64,000 nucleotides of DNA from contig NZ_JAQBOD010000012.1 of NCBI RefSeq assembly GCF_028288205.1, positions 44,734 to 108,733 on the forward strand, given 5' to 3'. The translations under genes were made by a program, and so were the position numbers. The DNA is from Mucilaginibacter sp. (GTDB lineage Bacteria > Bacteroidota > Bacteroidia > Sphingobacteriales > Sphingobacteriaceae). Under the pieces are notes generated by a model. It did no database searches. It saw only the letters and a program-made list of their open reading frames with translations, and was not told where the DNA came from. This document shows, piece after piece, positions 15,530 to 25,300 of the stretch (the stretch's first letter is position 1; each line of letters opens with the position of its first letter).

Positions 15530-16732
15530 TTATGGTTGATTATTTGCCGGTGTATAATCAACAGGTAACATGGTTGAAAGGCGTGCCCTTGACCAGGTAC
15601 CTTCGTATAACGGGCTATCGCCAACTGTGGTACCGTTTCTGTCAAAAAACATAATGCGGTCTTTGTTCAACAGGCTTACAATAGTTGTTTCGTAGTTAAG
15701 CATGTAAGGTTCCCGATACAGATCTCTGAAATAATTAGTCTCCCATTTTTTGGTATAAATTACATACAAATAATCTGCAAATGTAACAGCAAATAATCCC
15801 TGCTGATCTGTCTTTCTAAGTACATCTTTTATAGCTAATTGCTCTTTACCTAATGTTTGTACGGAGTATTTGGGTGAAAGTTTTATGTTGGTCCATTTAA
15901 GAAATGCGTTATCGTCAGTTCCCTTAGCTTTAGTTAAATTTTGTTGAATTATCCCTTCCGATGGTCGGTTGGGATTGATTGTACGGGTAAGCCGGTAAAT
16001 TTTAAAACCCGCACTTGCCAGGCTGTCTTTATATAACGACCTGTAAAAATGCATTGCCGAACCATAATAAGCCTCATCGCGCTTTTTGCGCCATTTTTTT
16101 ATTTGTGATTCCTTTCCGGGTAATTGCTCAAACATCCGCTGGCCCTGGTAAATAACGCTTCCGGTTAAAAAATCACTATTAAATTTCTTCATCAGGAATT
16201 TAATACGGTAACCCAATGCACGGTTCTCAACTATAAAAAACTCATCAGAAAACGCTTCTAATACGTTTTTATTTTGATGAAAAGAAAAATTCAATACTTC
16301 GGGGTTAATCAGCTTACAATCTTTGGCATTGTCATCTTCACCAATAAATTCTGCTTTAAACCGCTCGAGCGCGAGTTTCCTATCGGCTTTTGAAAGTGTA
16401 GAAATATTTACTTCTTTAAGCTGAATATTTCTGGGCGATAGTTCGATAGTAAAATTAACAGGATCAGTATTGATTAATATAACTTGCGAATTATCTTCAA
16501 AACCAACAGTTGTTACAATAAAATTATATCGCCCCGGCCTGATCCCGTTTATTGTAAATGTGCCGTCATCCGCAGTGGATGTACCAAAAGAAGAATTACC
16601 TAAAAAAACACTTGCATGTGATAAGGGTGCCTTTGTATCGGCACGTAGTACCTTGCCTGTAATAGCAACACTTTGCGCTAAAGTAATTACCGGGCACAAC
16701 AGGAGTATTACTAACTTTATTAATCGCGCCAT
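15530..16732 (-). CDS. Carboxypeptidase-regulatory-like domain protein, paralogue 2
   Basis: A 400-residue exported protein, a tandem paralogue of 13998-15200. After a signal peptide (MARLIKLVILLLCPVITLAQ), the regulatory-like domain includes ITGKVLRADTKAPLSHASVF and FIVTTVGFED. The C-terminal domain repeats KDCKLINPEVLNFSFHQNKN and ADYLYVIYTKK. The open frame extends upstream to 16786, but the ATG at 16732 directly precedes the signal peptide. This start lies inside the last codons of ccmB (13-base overlap), so ccmB and this gene are translationally close. Confidence 0.83.
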   Translation of the reverse strand: MARLIKLVILLLCPVITLAQSVAITGKVLRADTKAPLSHASVFLGNSSFGTSTADDGTFTINGIRPGRYNFIVTTVGFEDNSQVILINTDPVNFTIELSPRNIQLKEVNISTLSKADRKLALERFKAEFIGEDDNAKDCKLINPEVLNFSFHQNKNVLEAFSDEFFIVENRALGYRIKFLMKKFNSDFLTGSVIYQGQRMFEQLPGKESQIKKWRKKRDEAYYGSAMHFYRSLYKDSLASAGFKIYRLTRTINPNRPSEGIIQQNLTKAKGTDDNAFLKWTNIKLSPKYSVQTLGKEQLAIKDVLRKTDQQGLFAVTFADYLYVIYTKKWETNYFRDLYREPYMLNYETTIVSLLNKDRIMFFDRNGTTVGDSPLYEGTWSRARLSTMLPVDYTPANNQP

Positions 16733-17403
16733 ATATAAGGAAAAAGCAATAAGGCTGTTGCCATAACAATAACATTTATAAGACATAAAACTCCAATATT
16801 ACCATAGCTTAAACTACGTTCAATTCCGTCCATAGCGCTTTTACTAAGACGTATCAATATTAAAATAACAGGGATAATTACCGGGAAGCTTAGTATAGCC
16901 ATCAGGGTGCCGTTATTACCGGCTTTTGAAGCAATGGCAGATATCATGGTAAACACTGTAGAAAAACTAATACTGCCCAGCAATACGGTTATAAAATAAA
17001 ATAGAGGATCGCCAATGGTATTGTTAAAAAAGACGAGATATACTATCAAAGCTAATATACTAAGTAACGACATCAGCAAAATATTGTATATAGTTTTAGA
17101 TAGTATGATAGCATGCGGGCTGGCAATTGAATAATAATATAGCAACCGGCTTTTACTTTCCTGTACAAAACTTTTGGCTATAGCGTTTACCGATGCAAAC
17201 AGAATGATGATCCAAAAAAGGACGTTCCATACAACTTTATAACCTGTGCTTTTATCAAAACCCGGGGTAAGGCTAAAAGAGATATAACAAACAAACACGG
17301 TTGAAACCACGTACAGCAGCACGCCGTTAAACGCGTATTTTGAGCGCCACTCTAACACCACTTCTTTTTTAAAAAGCTCCCAGGTTTGATCTATGAGTTT
17401 CAT
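16720..17403 (-). CDS. ccmB: CcmB heme exporter membrane subunit
   Basis: A 227-residue protein with six predicted membrane helices of the CcmB family, the permease of the CcmAB transporter that drives release of heme-loaded CcmE. Typical features are the N-terminal FKKEVVLEWRSKYAFNGVLL and FVQESKSRLLYYYSIASP (about 75-92), with ISFSTVFTMISAIASKAGNNG later. Its partner ATPase CcmA is not encoded on either side. The 278-base region upstream is non-coding and divergent with ogt. It is the first gene of the minus-strand ccm block. Confidence 0.9.
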   Translation of the reverse strand: MKLIDQTWELFKKEVVLEWRSKYAFNGVLLYVVSTVFVCYISFSLTPGFDKSTGYKVVWNVLFWIIILFASVNAIAKSFVQESKSRLLYYYSIASPHAIILSKTIYNILLMSLLSILALIVYLVFFNNTIGDPLFYFITVLLGSISFSTVFTMISAIASKAGNNGTLMAILSFPVIIPVILILIRLSKSAMDGIERSLSYGNIGVLCLINVIVMATALLLFPYIWRD

Positions 17404-17516
17404 TGGGGTAAAAGTAATGATTAGAGATTAGTTAAACAGGTGTAGTGATTAAAAATTAAGCGGCAAAGACCTGTTTATAGAAAAAACAATGTGTTTTTAA
17501 CATTTATTAACATCAA

Positions 17517-17566
17517 GTGTACCAGGGTGTACCCATGTGTATCAACGTGTACGTGGTACAGTACAC
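17517..17566. promoter_or_regulatory. Array of GTGTAC sites with exact 10-bp period
   Basis: GTGTAC or GTGTAT occurs at 17517, 17527, 17537 and 17547, each step exactly 10 bases, with a fifth site in inverse orientation (GTACAC) at 17561-17566. The array sits in the divergent region between ccmB (start 17403, minus) and ogt (start 17682, plus). A 10-bp step places each copy on nearly the same face of B-DNA, which is characteristic of cooperative protein binding. The binding protein is unknown. Confidence 0.5.
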
Positions 17567-17681
17567 TCACTTCTTCGTGATTGCCCGGCTATTGTAGCAT
17601 TACGGCTATTAACGGGATAGCTAAATAGCTAAACACGTTAGTTAATTACAGATTAATGAAAAAGAGGTGTAATTTTACGCT

Positions 17682-18167
17682 ATGCCCGTTACTCATTATA
17701 AAACGCCTGTAGGTATTGCCCAAATAACAGAAGAGGATGGCTTTATCAGTTCCATACATGTATTGGACGACGAACAGGAGATAATGCCGGCGCAATCGCC
17801 TTTGCTTAATGCAGCCATACAACAGTTGGATGAATATTTTGCCGGTACCAGAAAAGTTTTTGATTTTCCGATAAAACAACAAGGCACAGATTTTCAACAA
17901 CAGGTTTGGCAACAATTGCTGCAAATAAGTTATGGCTGTACTATAAGCTACGCTCAGCAAGCCAATCAAATGAACAACATTTTAGCTATACGCGCCATAG
18001 CTGCCGCAAATGGCAAAAATAATTTATGGATAGTGGTACCATGCCACCGTGTTATCGGCTCAAACGGTAGTTTAACGGGTTATGCAGGCGGTTTATGGCG
18101 TAAGCAATGGCTATTACAACATGAAGCAAAAGTTTTGGGTATAGGGCAAACCAAGCTTGAGTTTTAA
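17682..18167 (+). CDS. ogt: Methylated-DNA-protein-cysteine methyltransferase
   Basis: A 161-residue suicide DNA-repair protein. The active-site motif IVVPCHRVIG holds the acceptor Cys121, which takes the methyl group from O6-methylguanine. An N-terminal RNase-H-like subdomain is followed by the helix-turn-helix segment FQQQVWQQLLQISYG and CTISYAQQANQ. Length fits the Ogt/AGT class lacking Ada domains. The upstream region carries the GTGTAC array shared with ccmB. Confidence 0.95.
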   Translation: MPVTHYKTPVGIAQITEEDGFISSIHVLDDEQEIMPAQSPLLNAAIQQLDEYFAGTRKVFDFPIKQQGTDFQQQVWQQLLQISYGCTISYAQQANQMNNILAIRAIAAANGKNNLWIVVPCHRVIGSNGSLTGYAGGLWRKQWLLQHEAKVLGIGQTKLEF

Positions 18168-18224
18168 GCCGTTCGTTTAAAATTTCTTCTTTTAATTCTA
18201 TTAGTTCCTCCGCCTGTTAATAAA

Positions 18225-18632
18225 CTACCTGGAGTATTTTGATGGTTTTGCCACAGTACCGGCCAAAGCTATAACCGGGCCCGCGAATAATAAATACCAC
18301 CCCCATTTAAATTTTACCTGGTTTGCTAAAAACCCCGCGAATGATTTAAATGGTATAAAGCTAAAGCTGGTATGTACCTTCATAAACGCGGCTATAAATA
18401 AAAGCAATACTAATACTAACGAGAGCCATGCAGTAAACCGCACTAATTTTATCCTGTTTAATACCACACCCAATATACCCACAACAGATATTAACAGTAT
18501 TACCATACCGTAAGGGCGGTTAAGATCATATACATCCCAATTAAACAAATGGAACGGGCGCAATAACGGGCACCAAGTGCCGGCCATTAATAACACAAAA
18601 CCAATAAATGATATCAGGGACGGGAATCTCAT
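18225..18632 (-). CDS. Hypothetical four-helix membrane protein
   Basis: A 135-residue hydrophobic protein with four predicted membrane helices (FIGFVLLMAGTWCPL, MVILLISVVGILGVV, FTAWLSLVLVLLLFIAAF, GWYLLFAGPVIALAGTV) and short loops. No catalytic motif is recognised. It follows gldC after a 7-base gap and is the last gene of the rhlE-(membrane protein)-gldC run, so it may share that transcript. The function is unknown. Confidence 0.75.
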   Translation of the reverse strand: MRFPSLISFIGFVLLMAGTWCPLLRPFHLFNWDVYDLNRPYGMVILLISVVGILGVVLNRIKLVRFTAWLSLVLVLLLFIAAFMKVHTSFSFIPFKSFAGFLANQVKFKWGWYLLFAGPVIALAGTVAKPSKYSR

Positions 18633-18639
18633 AAAGTTA

Positions 18640-18969
18640 CTATTTGGTTATTTCCATTTTATCGGCAAAGTGGGCACAGTAATCACGTAAATCTTCAACT
18701 ATATTTTTTTCGCCGGTGGCACGTAAAAAGCTATCGCCCATGGTTTGCAGGGTTTCGTAAAAAAAACGTTTCATTTCGTCAACAGGCATATCTTTTGTCC
18801 AAAGGTCAATACGCAAGGTATTTTTGTAGCTTGGATCCCATAGGGATAACATGAAAGATGATACAGGCAATGCTTCTTTATTAGCAGCATCGGTTGATTC
18901 CCATAAAATTTTTTCAGGAACATTATTATCGTCAAGCGCTACGGTGATTTTTATTTCGGCGGTCTTCAT
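18640..18969 (-). CDS. gldC: Gliding motility protein GldC
   Basis: A 109-residue soluble protein matching GldC: MKTAEIKITVALDDNNVPEK, then ILWESTDAA, and SLWDPSYKNTLRIDLWTKDM, with GDSFLRATGE near residue 82. GldC occurs with gliding and type IX secretion genes in Bacteroidota, although its exact action is unclear. It sits 6 bases after a small membrane protein gene and 7 before another. Its presence is consistent with the T9SS cargo protein at 9572-11275. Confidence 0.9.
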   Translation of the reverse strand: MKTAEIKITVALDDNNVPEKILWESTDAANKEALPVSSFMLSLWDPSYKNTLRIDLWTKDMPVDEMKRFFYETLQTMGDSFLRATGEKNIVEDLRDYCAHFADKMEITK

Positions 18970-18975
18970 TAATAG

Positions 18976-19242
18976 TTATTTAACAAGTAAAAATATAATA
19001 GTTGCCAAAGCTATAAAGCTTAATTCAATTAGCCATATTTTTTTGAGGTCAGGGAAAAAATTACGGAACATTATATCCATAAATGACACTACAAAGGCAA
19101 ACAGCAAAAATATCAGGCTGATGGCACCGCCCAGGTGCGTAAATTTCATACCTGTGATAGCAGCACCGTTTATCCAGATGTATACGGCTAAAAATAAAAA
19201 AAACGCGGTTGCAAAGTTTAAAGGGGTAATTCTTAATTTCAT
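18976..19242 (-). CDS. Hypothetical three-helix membrane protein
   Basis: An 88-residue protein with three predicted membrane helices (NFATAFFLFLAVYIWING, AISLIFLLFAFVVSFMDIMF, IWLIELSFIALATIIFLLV). It is not recognised by family. It lies six bases upstream of gldC on the same strand and 70 bases downstream of the RhlE-like helicase, suggesting shared transcription with gldC. Confidence 0.72.
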   Translation of the reverse strand: MKLRITPLNFATAFFLFLAVYIWINGAAITGMKFTHLGGAISLIFLLFAFVVSFMDIMFRNFFPDLKKIWLIELSFIALATIIFLLVK

Positions 19243-19312
19243 TATCTCATGATATCTGTCATCTCTCCTCGTACCTCGTTAGAAATGACATGGTTTTTTT
19301 ATTAAAATATAG

Positions 19313-20656
19313 TTAATGCTTTTTTCTGAAAGATTTAGGCTTGCCCTTAATTGGGTGCGGCGTACCCTTTCGTTTGGCTTTTTCGGCATCAAATTTCTTT
19401 CGTTGGTTCAATGTTTTCTTCTCATGGAACGCACCTTTAAAATCAGGGTCGTCCTTACGTTTTTGCATATCTATCTCCCTGTCCTGATCCTGTTTTTCTT
19501 CGTAAGGGGTTGCTTCTACAAATACTCCCGCAGGAATAGCAAACACAGGTATAGTTTGCCTGATTAGCTTTTGTATTTTATTTAAATAATATTCTTCGGC
19601 AGGATTGCAAAAAGTAATAGCCTCGCCCGATTGCAGCGCGCGGCCTGTACGCCCAATTCGATGCACATAATCTTCAATCACTACAGGCACATCAAAATTT
19701 ATTACATGGCTTACATCGCTCACATCTATACCACGCGAGGCAACATCAGTAGCTACCAATATTTTAACCTCATCATTCTTAAACGCGTTCATGGAATTAA
19801 TACGGGTATTTTGCCCTTTGTTGGCATGCAATACCTTAACCTCTTTTTCGCCAAACTTGCGGAGTAAAAACTTGTAAACATCCTCGGCAGCCATACGGGT
19901 TTTGCAAAACACCATTAGCTTGGTAATATCGCCCTCGTCTTTTAGCAACTCACGCAACAGGTTTATTTTGGTCTTTACATTTGGCACATGGTAAAGTTTC
20001 TGGATTACTGTTTGTGCCGGTGTAGCTTGTGGTGTAACCTCAATAACCGTTGGAAACTCCAGAAAGTTTGCCGACAGCTCATGTATTTTATCAGACATGG
20101 TAGCAGAAAAAAGCAGGTTTTGCCGTTTAAGCGGCACAACTTCCAATATCCGGTTTATTTGTGGCATAAAGCCCATATCCATCATTTTATCGGCCTCGTC
20201 CAATACTAAAACCTGCAGAGTTTTGGTAACAATGTGTCCGGCTAAATAAATATCCATGAAACGGCCAGGGGTAGCAACTATAATATCTACCCCCTTATTT
20301 ATTAATTCTATTTGCGTTTTAGGGCCAAGGCCGCCGTATACAGAAACGGTACGCAGATCGGTGTATTTGGAGTAAATTTTTACATTTTCTTCAATTTGCA
20401 TGGCCAGCTCACGCGTAGGAGCAATAATTAAGGCTCGCGCGTGGTCGCCCTGTGCATATTTAAGGCGCATTACTATGGGCAAAACATATGCTGCTGTTTT
20501 ACCGGTACCGGTTTGCGCTATGCCCATTACATCCTGCCCGTTCAATATTGGCGGGATAGCTTTTTGCTGTACCGGCGTAGGCTCGGTATAACCGGCATCG
20601 GCAATGGCATTTAAAATTTGCCGGTTAAATTTAAGATCCTCGAACGTTATTGCCAT
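19313..20656 (-). CDS. DEAD-box RNA helicase, RhlE-like
   Basis: A 447-residue ATP-dependent RNA helicase. Q motif FNRQILNAIADAGYTEPTPVQ, motif I AQTGTGKT, PTRELA, motif II DEAD, SAT, and motif VI HRIGRTGR appear in order. Two RecA-like domains end near residue 370. A basic tail rich in Lys and Arg (KKHs at the end) is typical of RhlE-group helicases and helps to bind RNA. Role in rRNA or mRNA remodelling, often cold-responsive, is known for the family. The divergent promoter region with pyrC carries the palindrome TGTCCGCGGACA. Confidence 0.93.
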   Translation of the reverse strand: MAITFEDLKFNRQILNAIADAGYTEPTPVQQKAIPPILNGQDVMGIAQTGTGKTAAYVLPIVMRLKYAQGDHARALIIAPTRELAMQIEENVKIYSKYTDLRTVSVYGGLGPKTQIELINKGVDIIVATPGRFMDIYLAGHIVTKTLQVLVLDEADKMMDMGFMPQINRILEVVPLKRQNLLFSATMSDKIHELSANFLEFPTVIEVTPQATPAQTVIQKLYHVPNVKTKINLLRELLKDEGDITKLMVFCKTRMAAEDVYKFLLRKFGEKEVKVLHANKGQNTRINSMNAFKNDEVKILVATDVASRGIDVSDVSHVINFDVPVVIEDYVHRIGRTGRALQSGEAITFCNPAEEYYLNKIQKLIRQTIPVFAIPAGVFVEATPYEEKQDQDREIDMQKRKDDPDFKGAFHEKKTLNQRKKFDAEKAKRKGTPHPIKGKPKSFRKKH

Positions 20657-20717
20657 GGGGCAAAGATAGGGGTTTTTGTTGAGGTGAAGGGGAAAGGTAA
20701 AAAGGAGATATAATATT

Positions 20718-20729
20718 TGTCCGCGGACA
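20718..20729. promoter_or_regulatory. Perfect 12-bp palindrome TGTCCGCGGACA
   Basis: A perfect dyad lies in the divergent gap between the RhlE-like helicase gene (start 20656, minus) and pyrC (start 20843, plus). It is GC-rich in an AT-rich gap, consistent with an operator, but the protein is unknown and such a palindrome can also belong to a repeat. Confidence 0.35.
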
Positions 20730-20808
20730 GTCTATAGCTCAAACTCAATAATGTTGTTGGTAATTAATAATTAGGGTTCAAACTAAAAACTTTCGTGCGC
20801 AGTTGTTT

Positions 20809-20838
20809 TTTGCCTTTCGGACTATAAAACTATATTTG
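20809..20838 (+). promoter_or_regulatory. Promoter of pyrC, possibly giving a leaderless transcript
   Basis: TTTG at 20809-20812 and TATATTTG at 20831-20838 with 18 bases between fit the Bacteroidota pattern. Transcription would begin near 20843-20845, at the ATG of pyrC (20843), leaving essentially no leader. No Shine-Dalgarno sequence precedes the ATG. Confidence 0.5.
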
Positions 20839-20842
20839 CTTT

Positions 20843-22180
20843 ATGAGCACTATTCTAATCAAATCAGCCACTATAGTTAATGAAAACAAGCAATACGTTG
20901 CTGATATTTTGGTTAAAGATGGCCTGATTGAGCGCATAGACAAACAAATTGATGTTGCTGCCGATAAAGTGATCAATGCAGAAGGATTACATCTTTTCCC
21001 GGGTGCTATTGACGACCAGGTACATTTTCGTGAACCGGGCTTAACTTATAAAGGTGATATCTATTCAGAATCGCGCGCGGCAGTTGCGGGTGGTATTACG
21101 TCTTTTATGGAAATGCCTAATACCGTACCCAATACATTAACCCGGCAATTACTGGAAGATAAGTATGCGATTGCAGCTGACAAGTCATTAGCTAACTACT
21201 CATTTTTTATGGGTGCATCCAATGATAATTTGGATGAGGTATTGCGCACCGATATTAAAAACGTTTGCGGCATTAAAGTTTTCATGGGTTCATCTACCGG
21301 TAATATGCTGGTTGATAATCCTGCTACACTGGAGAATCTTTTCGCACAATCGCCAATGCTTATTGCTACGCATTGTGAGGATGAAGCCACAATACAAAGT
21401 AACTTAAACCACTTTAAACAATTATTGGGTGATAATATCAATGTAAGATTGCATCCTAAAATACGAAGCGAAGAAGCATGTTACCTATCCTCATCAATGG
21501 CGGTTGATCTCGCTAAAAAGCATAATACACGTTTGCACATTTTGCATATATCTACAGAAAAAGAAACGTATTTATTTGACAATACCATTCCACTAAAAGA
21601 TAAAAGGATAACCGCCGAAGCCTGTGTGCATCACCTATGGTTTAGTGACAAGGACTATGAAACTAAGGGCAACCTGATAAAATGGAACCCGGCCATAAAA
21701 ACCGAACATGACCGCGATGGTATTTTAAAAGGTGTTTTGGATGGCCGTATAGATGTAATAGCTACAGACCATGCGCCGCATACTGCTGAAGAAAAGGCGC
21801 ACCCTTATCTAAAGGCTCCCTCGGGCGGCCCATTGGTGCAGCATGCCTTACCCGCTATGCTTGAATTTTATCACCAGGGCAAAATAAGCCTGGAACAAAT
21901 AGCCGAGAAAATGGCCCACAATGTGGCTATTTGTTTCGAAATAGAGAAACGTGGCTTTATACGCGAAGGCTATTATGCCGACTTGGTTTTAGTTGATTTA
22001 AATAAGCCCTGGCAGGTAAATAAAAGCAATATTTTATACAAATGTAAATGGAGCCCGTTTGAGGGAACTACGTTCAAATCTAAAATAATACACACCATTG
22101 TATCGGGCAATTTGGCCTGGAGTGATGGTGTGTTTGCAACAGATGTTGCAGGTAAAAGATTGAGTTTTGTGAGACAATAA
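20843..22180 (+). CDS. pyrC: Dihydroorotase (Bacteroidota form, DxQxH metal site)
   Basis: A 445-residue amidohydrolase of the class I dihydroorotase type, which cyclises carbamoyl-aspartate to dihydroorotate in pyrimidine synthesis. HCEDE, LHILHIST and ATDHAPHT are the classic metal-binding stations. The carboxylated Lys lies in GIKVFMGSSTGNML. The first metal motif reads IDDQVHFREPG, so the first His of HxH is Gln (about residue 59), a variant I recall from other Bacteroidota. Substrate-binding FREPG is intact. Allantoinase is the main alternative family. Confidence 0.85.
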   Translation: MSTILIKSATIVNENKQYVADILVKDGLIERIDKQIDVAADKVINAEGLHLFPGAIDDQVHFREPGLTYKGDIYSESRAAVAGGITSFMEMPNTVPNTLTRQLLEDKYAIAADKSLANYSFFMGASNDNLDEVLRTDIKNVCGIKVFMGSSTGNMLVDNPATLENLFAQSPMLIATHCEDEATIQSNLNHFKQLLGDNINVRLHPKIRSEEACYLSSSMAVDLAKKHNTRLHILHISTEKETYLFDNTIPLKDKRITAEACVHHLWFSDKDYETKGNLIKWNPAIKTEHDRDGILKGVLDGRIDVIATDHAPHTAEEKAHPYLKAPSGGPLVQHALPAMLEFYHQGKISLEQIAEKMAHNVAICFEIEKRGFIREGYYADLVLVDLNKPWQVNKSNILYKCKWSPFEGTTFKSKIIHTIVSGNLAWSDGVFATDVAGKRLSFVRQ

Positions 22181-22388
22181 AAATCATATCAATGCTGGCG
22201 TAACAAGGTAATCTCACCTCAAAATAATCAATCATTATTCCCGGATATTTATGATATTTGCCGCTTATGCGGGCAGGCGAAAAGTTAATTTATGTTAAAA
22301 TTAATCTACTTAAAGCTGTTTATTTATAATAAGGTATAAAAAACCTGATATTTACTAATCGATAAAACTATACTTATATCCATTATCC

Positions 22389-25300
22389 ATGCAATACAAA
22401 AAAATCAATAACCTGTTAGGCTGGCTTTGCTTTGTAATAGCTTCTGTTACCTATATTTTAACCTTAGAGCCATCCGTGAGCTATTGGGATTGCGGCGAAT
22501 TTATTTCGTGCGCTTTCCGTTTACAGGTTGCCCACCAACCCGGATACCCTGTATTTGCCATGTTAGGCAAAGTATTTTCTTTATTGTCTTTAGGCGATAA
22601 TACCAAGGTGCCTTATTTTACCAATATGGGTTCGGCAATTGCCAGCGGGGCTGCTATCATGTTCCTGTTTTGGACTATTACCGCATTAGCTAAAAAGCTT
22701 TTACCGGTTACTGATGGCGAAAATGATAAGTCGCGTACAATACTTATTATGGGTGCAGGTTTGGTTGGTGCATTGGCCTTTACTTATACTGATACTTTTT
22801 GGTTCTCGGCTGTAGAAACTATTGTGTTCGCGCTTTCATCATTATGTACCGCTATAGTATTTTGGGCCATATTAAAATGGGATGCCCATGCTGATGAACC
22901 GGGTGCCGATAAATGGCTGATATTTATAGCTTACGTTATAGGCCTTTCAATTGGTATACACTTACTTAATTTATTAACCATACCTGCTTTAACACTAGTA
23001 TATTATTTCCGCAGAACCAAAAAAGTAACCGTTAAAAGCGGGTTGATTGCATTTTTAGTAAGTATAGTTATACTGGGTTTGGTACAATTTGGCATCAGGC
23101 AATGGACCATAAAACTTTCGGCATTTTTCGACTTATTCTTTGTAAACACTTTAGGTTTAGGTTTTGGCAGCGGATCAATCTTCTTCTTTTTATTGCTGAT
23201 AGCTATATTGGTAGCCGGTATTATATATAGTATACGTAAACAAAAAGCGTTCTTAAACCTGGCATTTTTATGTGTGGCATTTATTTATTTTGGTTATAGC
23301 TCATTTGTTTATATACCGATACGTGCAACTGCTAATACTAATTTAGATAATACACATCCTGATAATGCTTTTACGCTAAACAGCTACCTAAATCGTGAGC
23401 AGTATGGCGAAACGCCATTAATATCGGGCCCTTATTTTGATGCTAAAATAGTTGACCAAACCGAAGGTGCCACTCAATACCGAAAGGGCAAAACTAAATA
23501 CGAGGTATCTGGCCATAAACAAAGTTATATTTATGACCATACAACCATTTTCCCGCGTACTTATAGTACCGAGGGACAGGACCCGCAATTTTACAGGCAA
23601 TGGCTGCAAATGGGTGATACTGATGTGCCGGGAATGGTTGAAAACCTAAAATTCTTTTTTAGCTGGCAAACTTATCAAATGTACGTGAGGTACTTTCTGT
23701 GGAACTTTGCAGGCCGCGTAAATGATATGGATGGCCAGCAGCAAATGGGTGGCTTTAAGGGTTATGTTGATGGCGATTGGACCACCGGCATTTTTGATGG
23801 AGCTAAGCATTTGCCAAAATCAATAATGCATAGCAATACTTATACGCCATTATTTGCCCTGCCGTTAATATTGGGCCTATTGGGTGCCTGGTATCATTTT
23901 AAACGCAAAAAGCGCGACGCGCTAATTGTGGCCCTGTTATGGTTTTTTACCGGTATGGCCATTATACTATATGTTAACCAGCCATCTGTACAGCCACGCG
24001 AAAGAGATTACTCGTATGTAGGCTCGTTTTATGCCTTTGCTATATGGATAGGTTTAGGTGTATTAGCACTTGCCGAACTATTAAAAAAAGCGTTAAAGGC
24101 ACAAACAGCTGCATTGGCTGCTACAGCTATTTGTTTATTAGCCGTGCCGGCAGTACTGGCAGGCGAAGAATGGAAGGCCCATGACCGCTCTACAAAACGT
24201 ACAGCGCACGATACGGCTTATGATTATTTGATATCATGCCCGCCAAATGCCATTTTATTTACTTATGGTGATAACGATACCTACTCTTTATGGTATGACC
24301 AGGAGGTTGAAAACATAAGGCCCGATGTGCGTTTGGTAAACCTTAGCTTATTTACCGGCGATTGGTATATACACCAAATGCAACGTAAAATGAACGATGC
24401 TGATGCATTGCCTATAACTATGCCTTTTGATAAGTATAAAGATGGCGTACGTGATGTGATCTATTTCAGGGATGCCAAAATACCCGGTTATGTTGAAGTT
24501 AAAGATGTATTTGATTTTATATCATCTGATGATCAACGTACCATGACCCAATATCAAAACGGCGAAATAGCTAACTACCTGCCTACTAAAAACTTTAAAA
24601 TAACTATTAATCCTGATGAGATCATTAAAAACGGCATAGTACCCGCTTCGCAAAGAAACATGATAGCCGATACCATGAAGTGGAAATACACTTCTAACTA
24701 TGTGATGAAGGATAACCTGGCCATGTTGGATATATTGGCACATAATAACTGGAAGAGGCCCATATGCTTTGCCATTACTGTTGGCAATGAAAACCTGATA
24801 GGATTACAGCCTTACCTGTATAAAGAAGGGTTTGTTTATCACTTAATGCCGCTTAAGGTTGATACTGCTGTTAGGGACCAGGCAAGCAAAACCAATACCA
24901 TGGTGATGTATAATAACATGATGAACAAATTTAAATTCGGTAATTATAAAACCGCCCGTTATTTGGATCATGAATCAACCACCATGTTCTATCCCGTTAT
25001 GGTAAGCACTTTCCTTGATCTGATGCAAGGCCTTATACGCGACAATCATTCGGATCTTGCTTTAAAAGCGTTACACAAATATGATTCGGTAATGCCTGAC
25101 CTGAATATTGATATGCGTACATCCGGCACTAAATTTTTTATTGCACAAACTGCCTATCAATTACATGACCTTGCTTTAGGCTCAAAATATATTACCAACA
25201 TAGACAATTATATAACAGATCAGTTAGATTATTACTACACGCAGTTAACAACTAATTCAAATACATTTAGTCCGCGCGACGCGCAGGTAGGTATCCAATT

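Noticed and set aside
13998..16732. TonB-dependent receptors
   Set aside because: The N-terminal plug-like domain is shared, but the proteins have no 22-strand barrel and only 400 residues.
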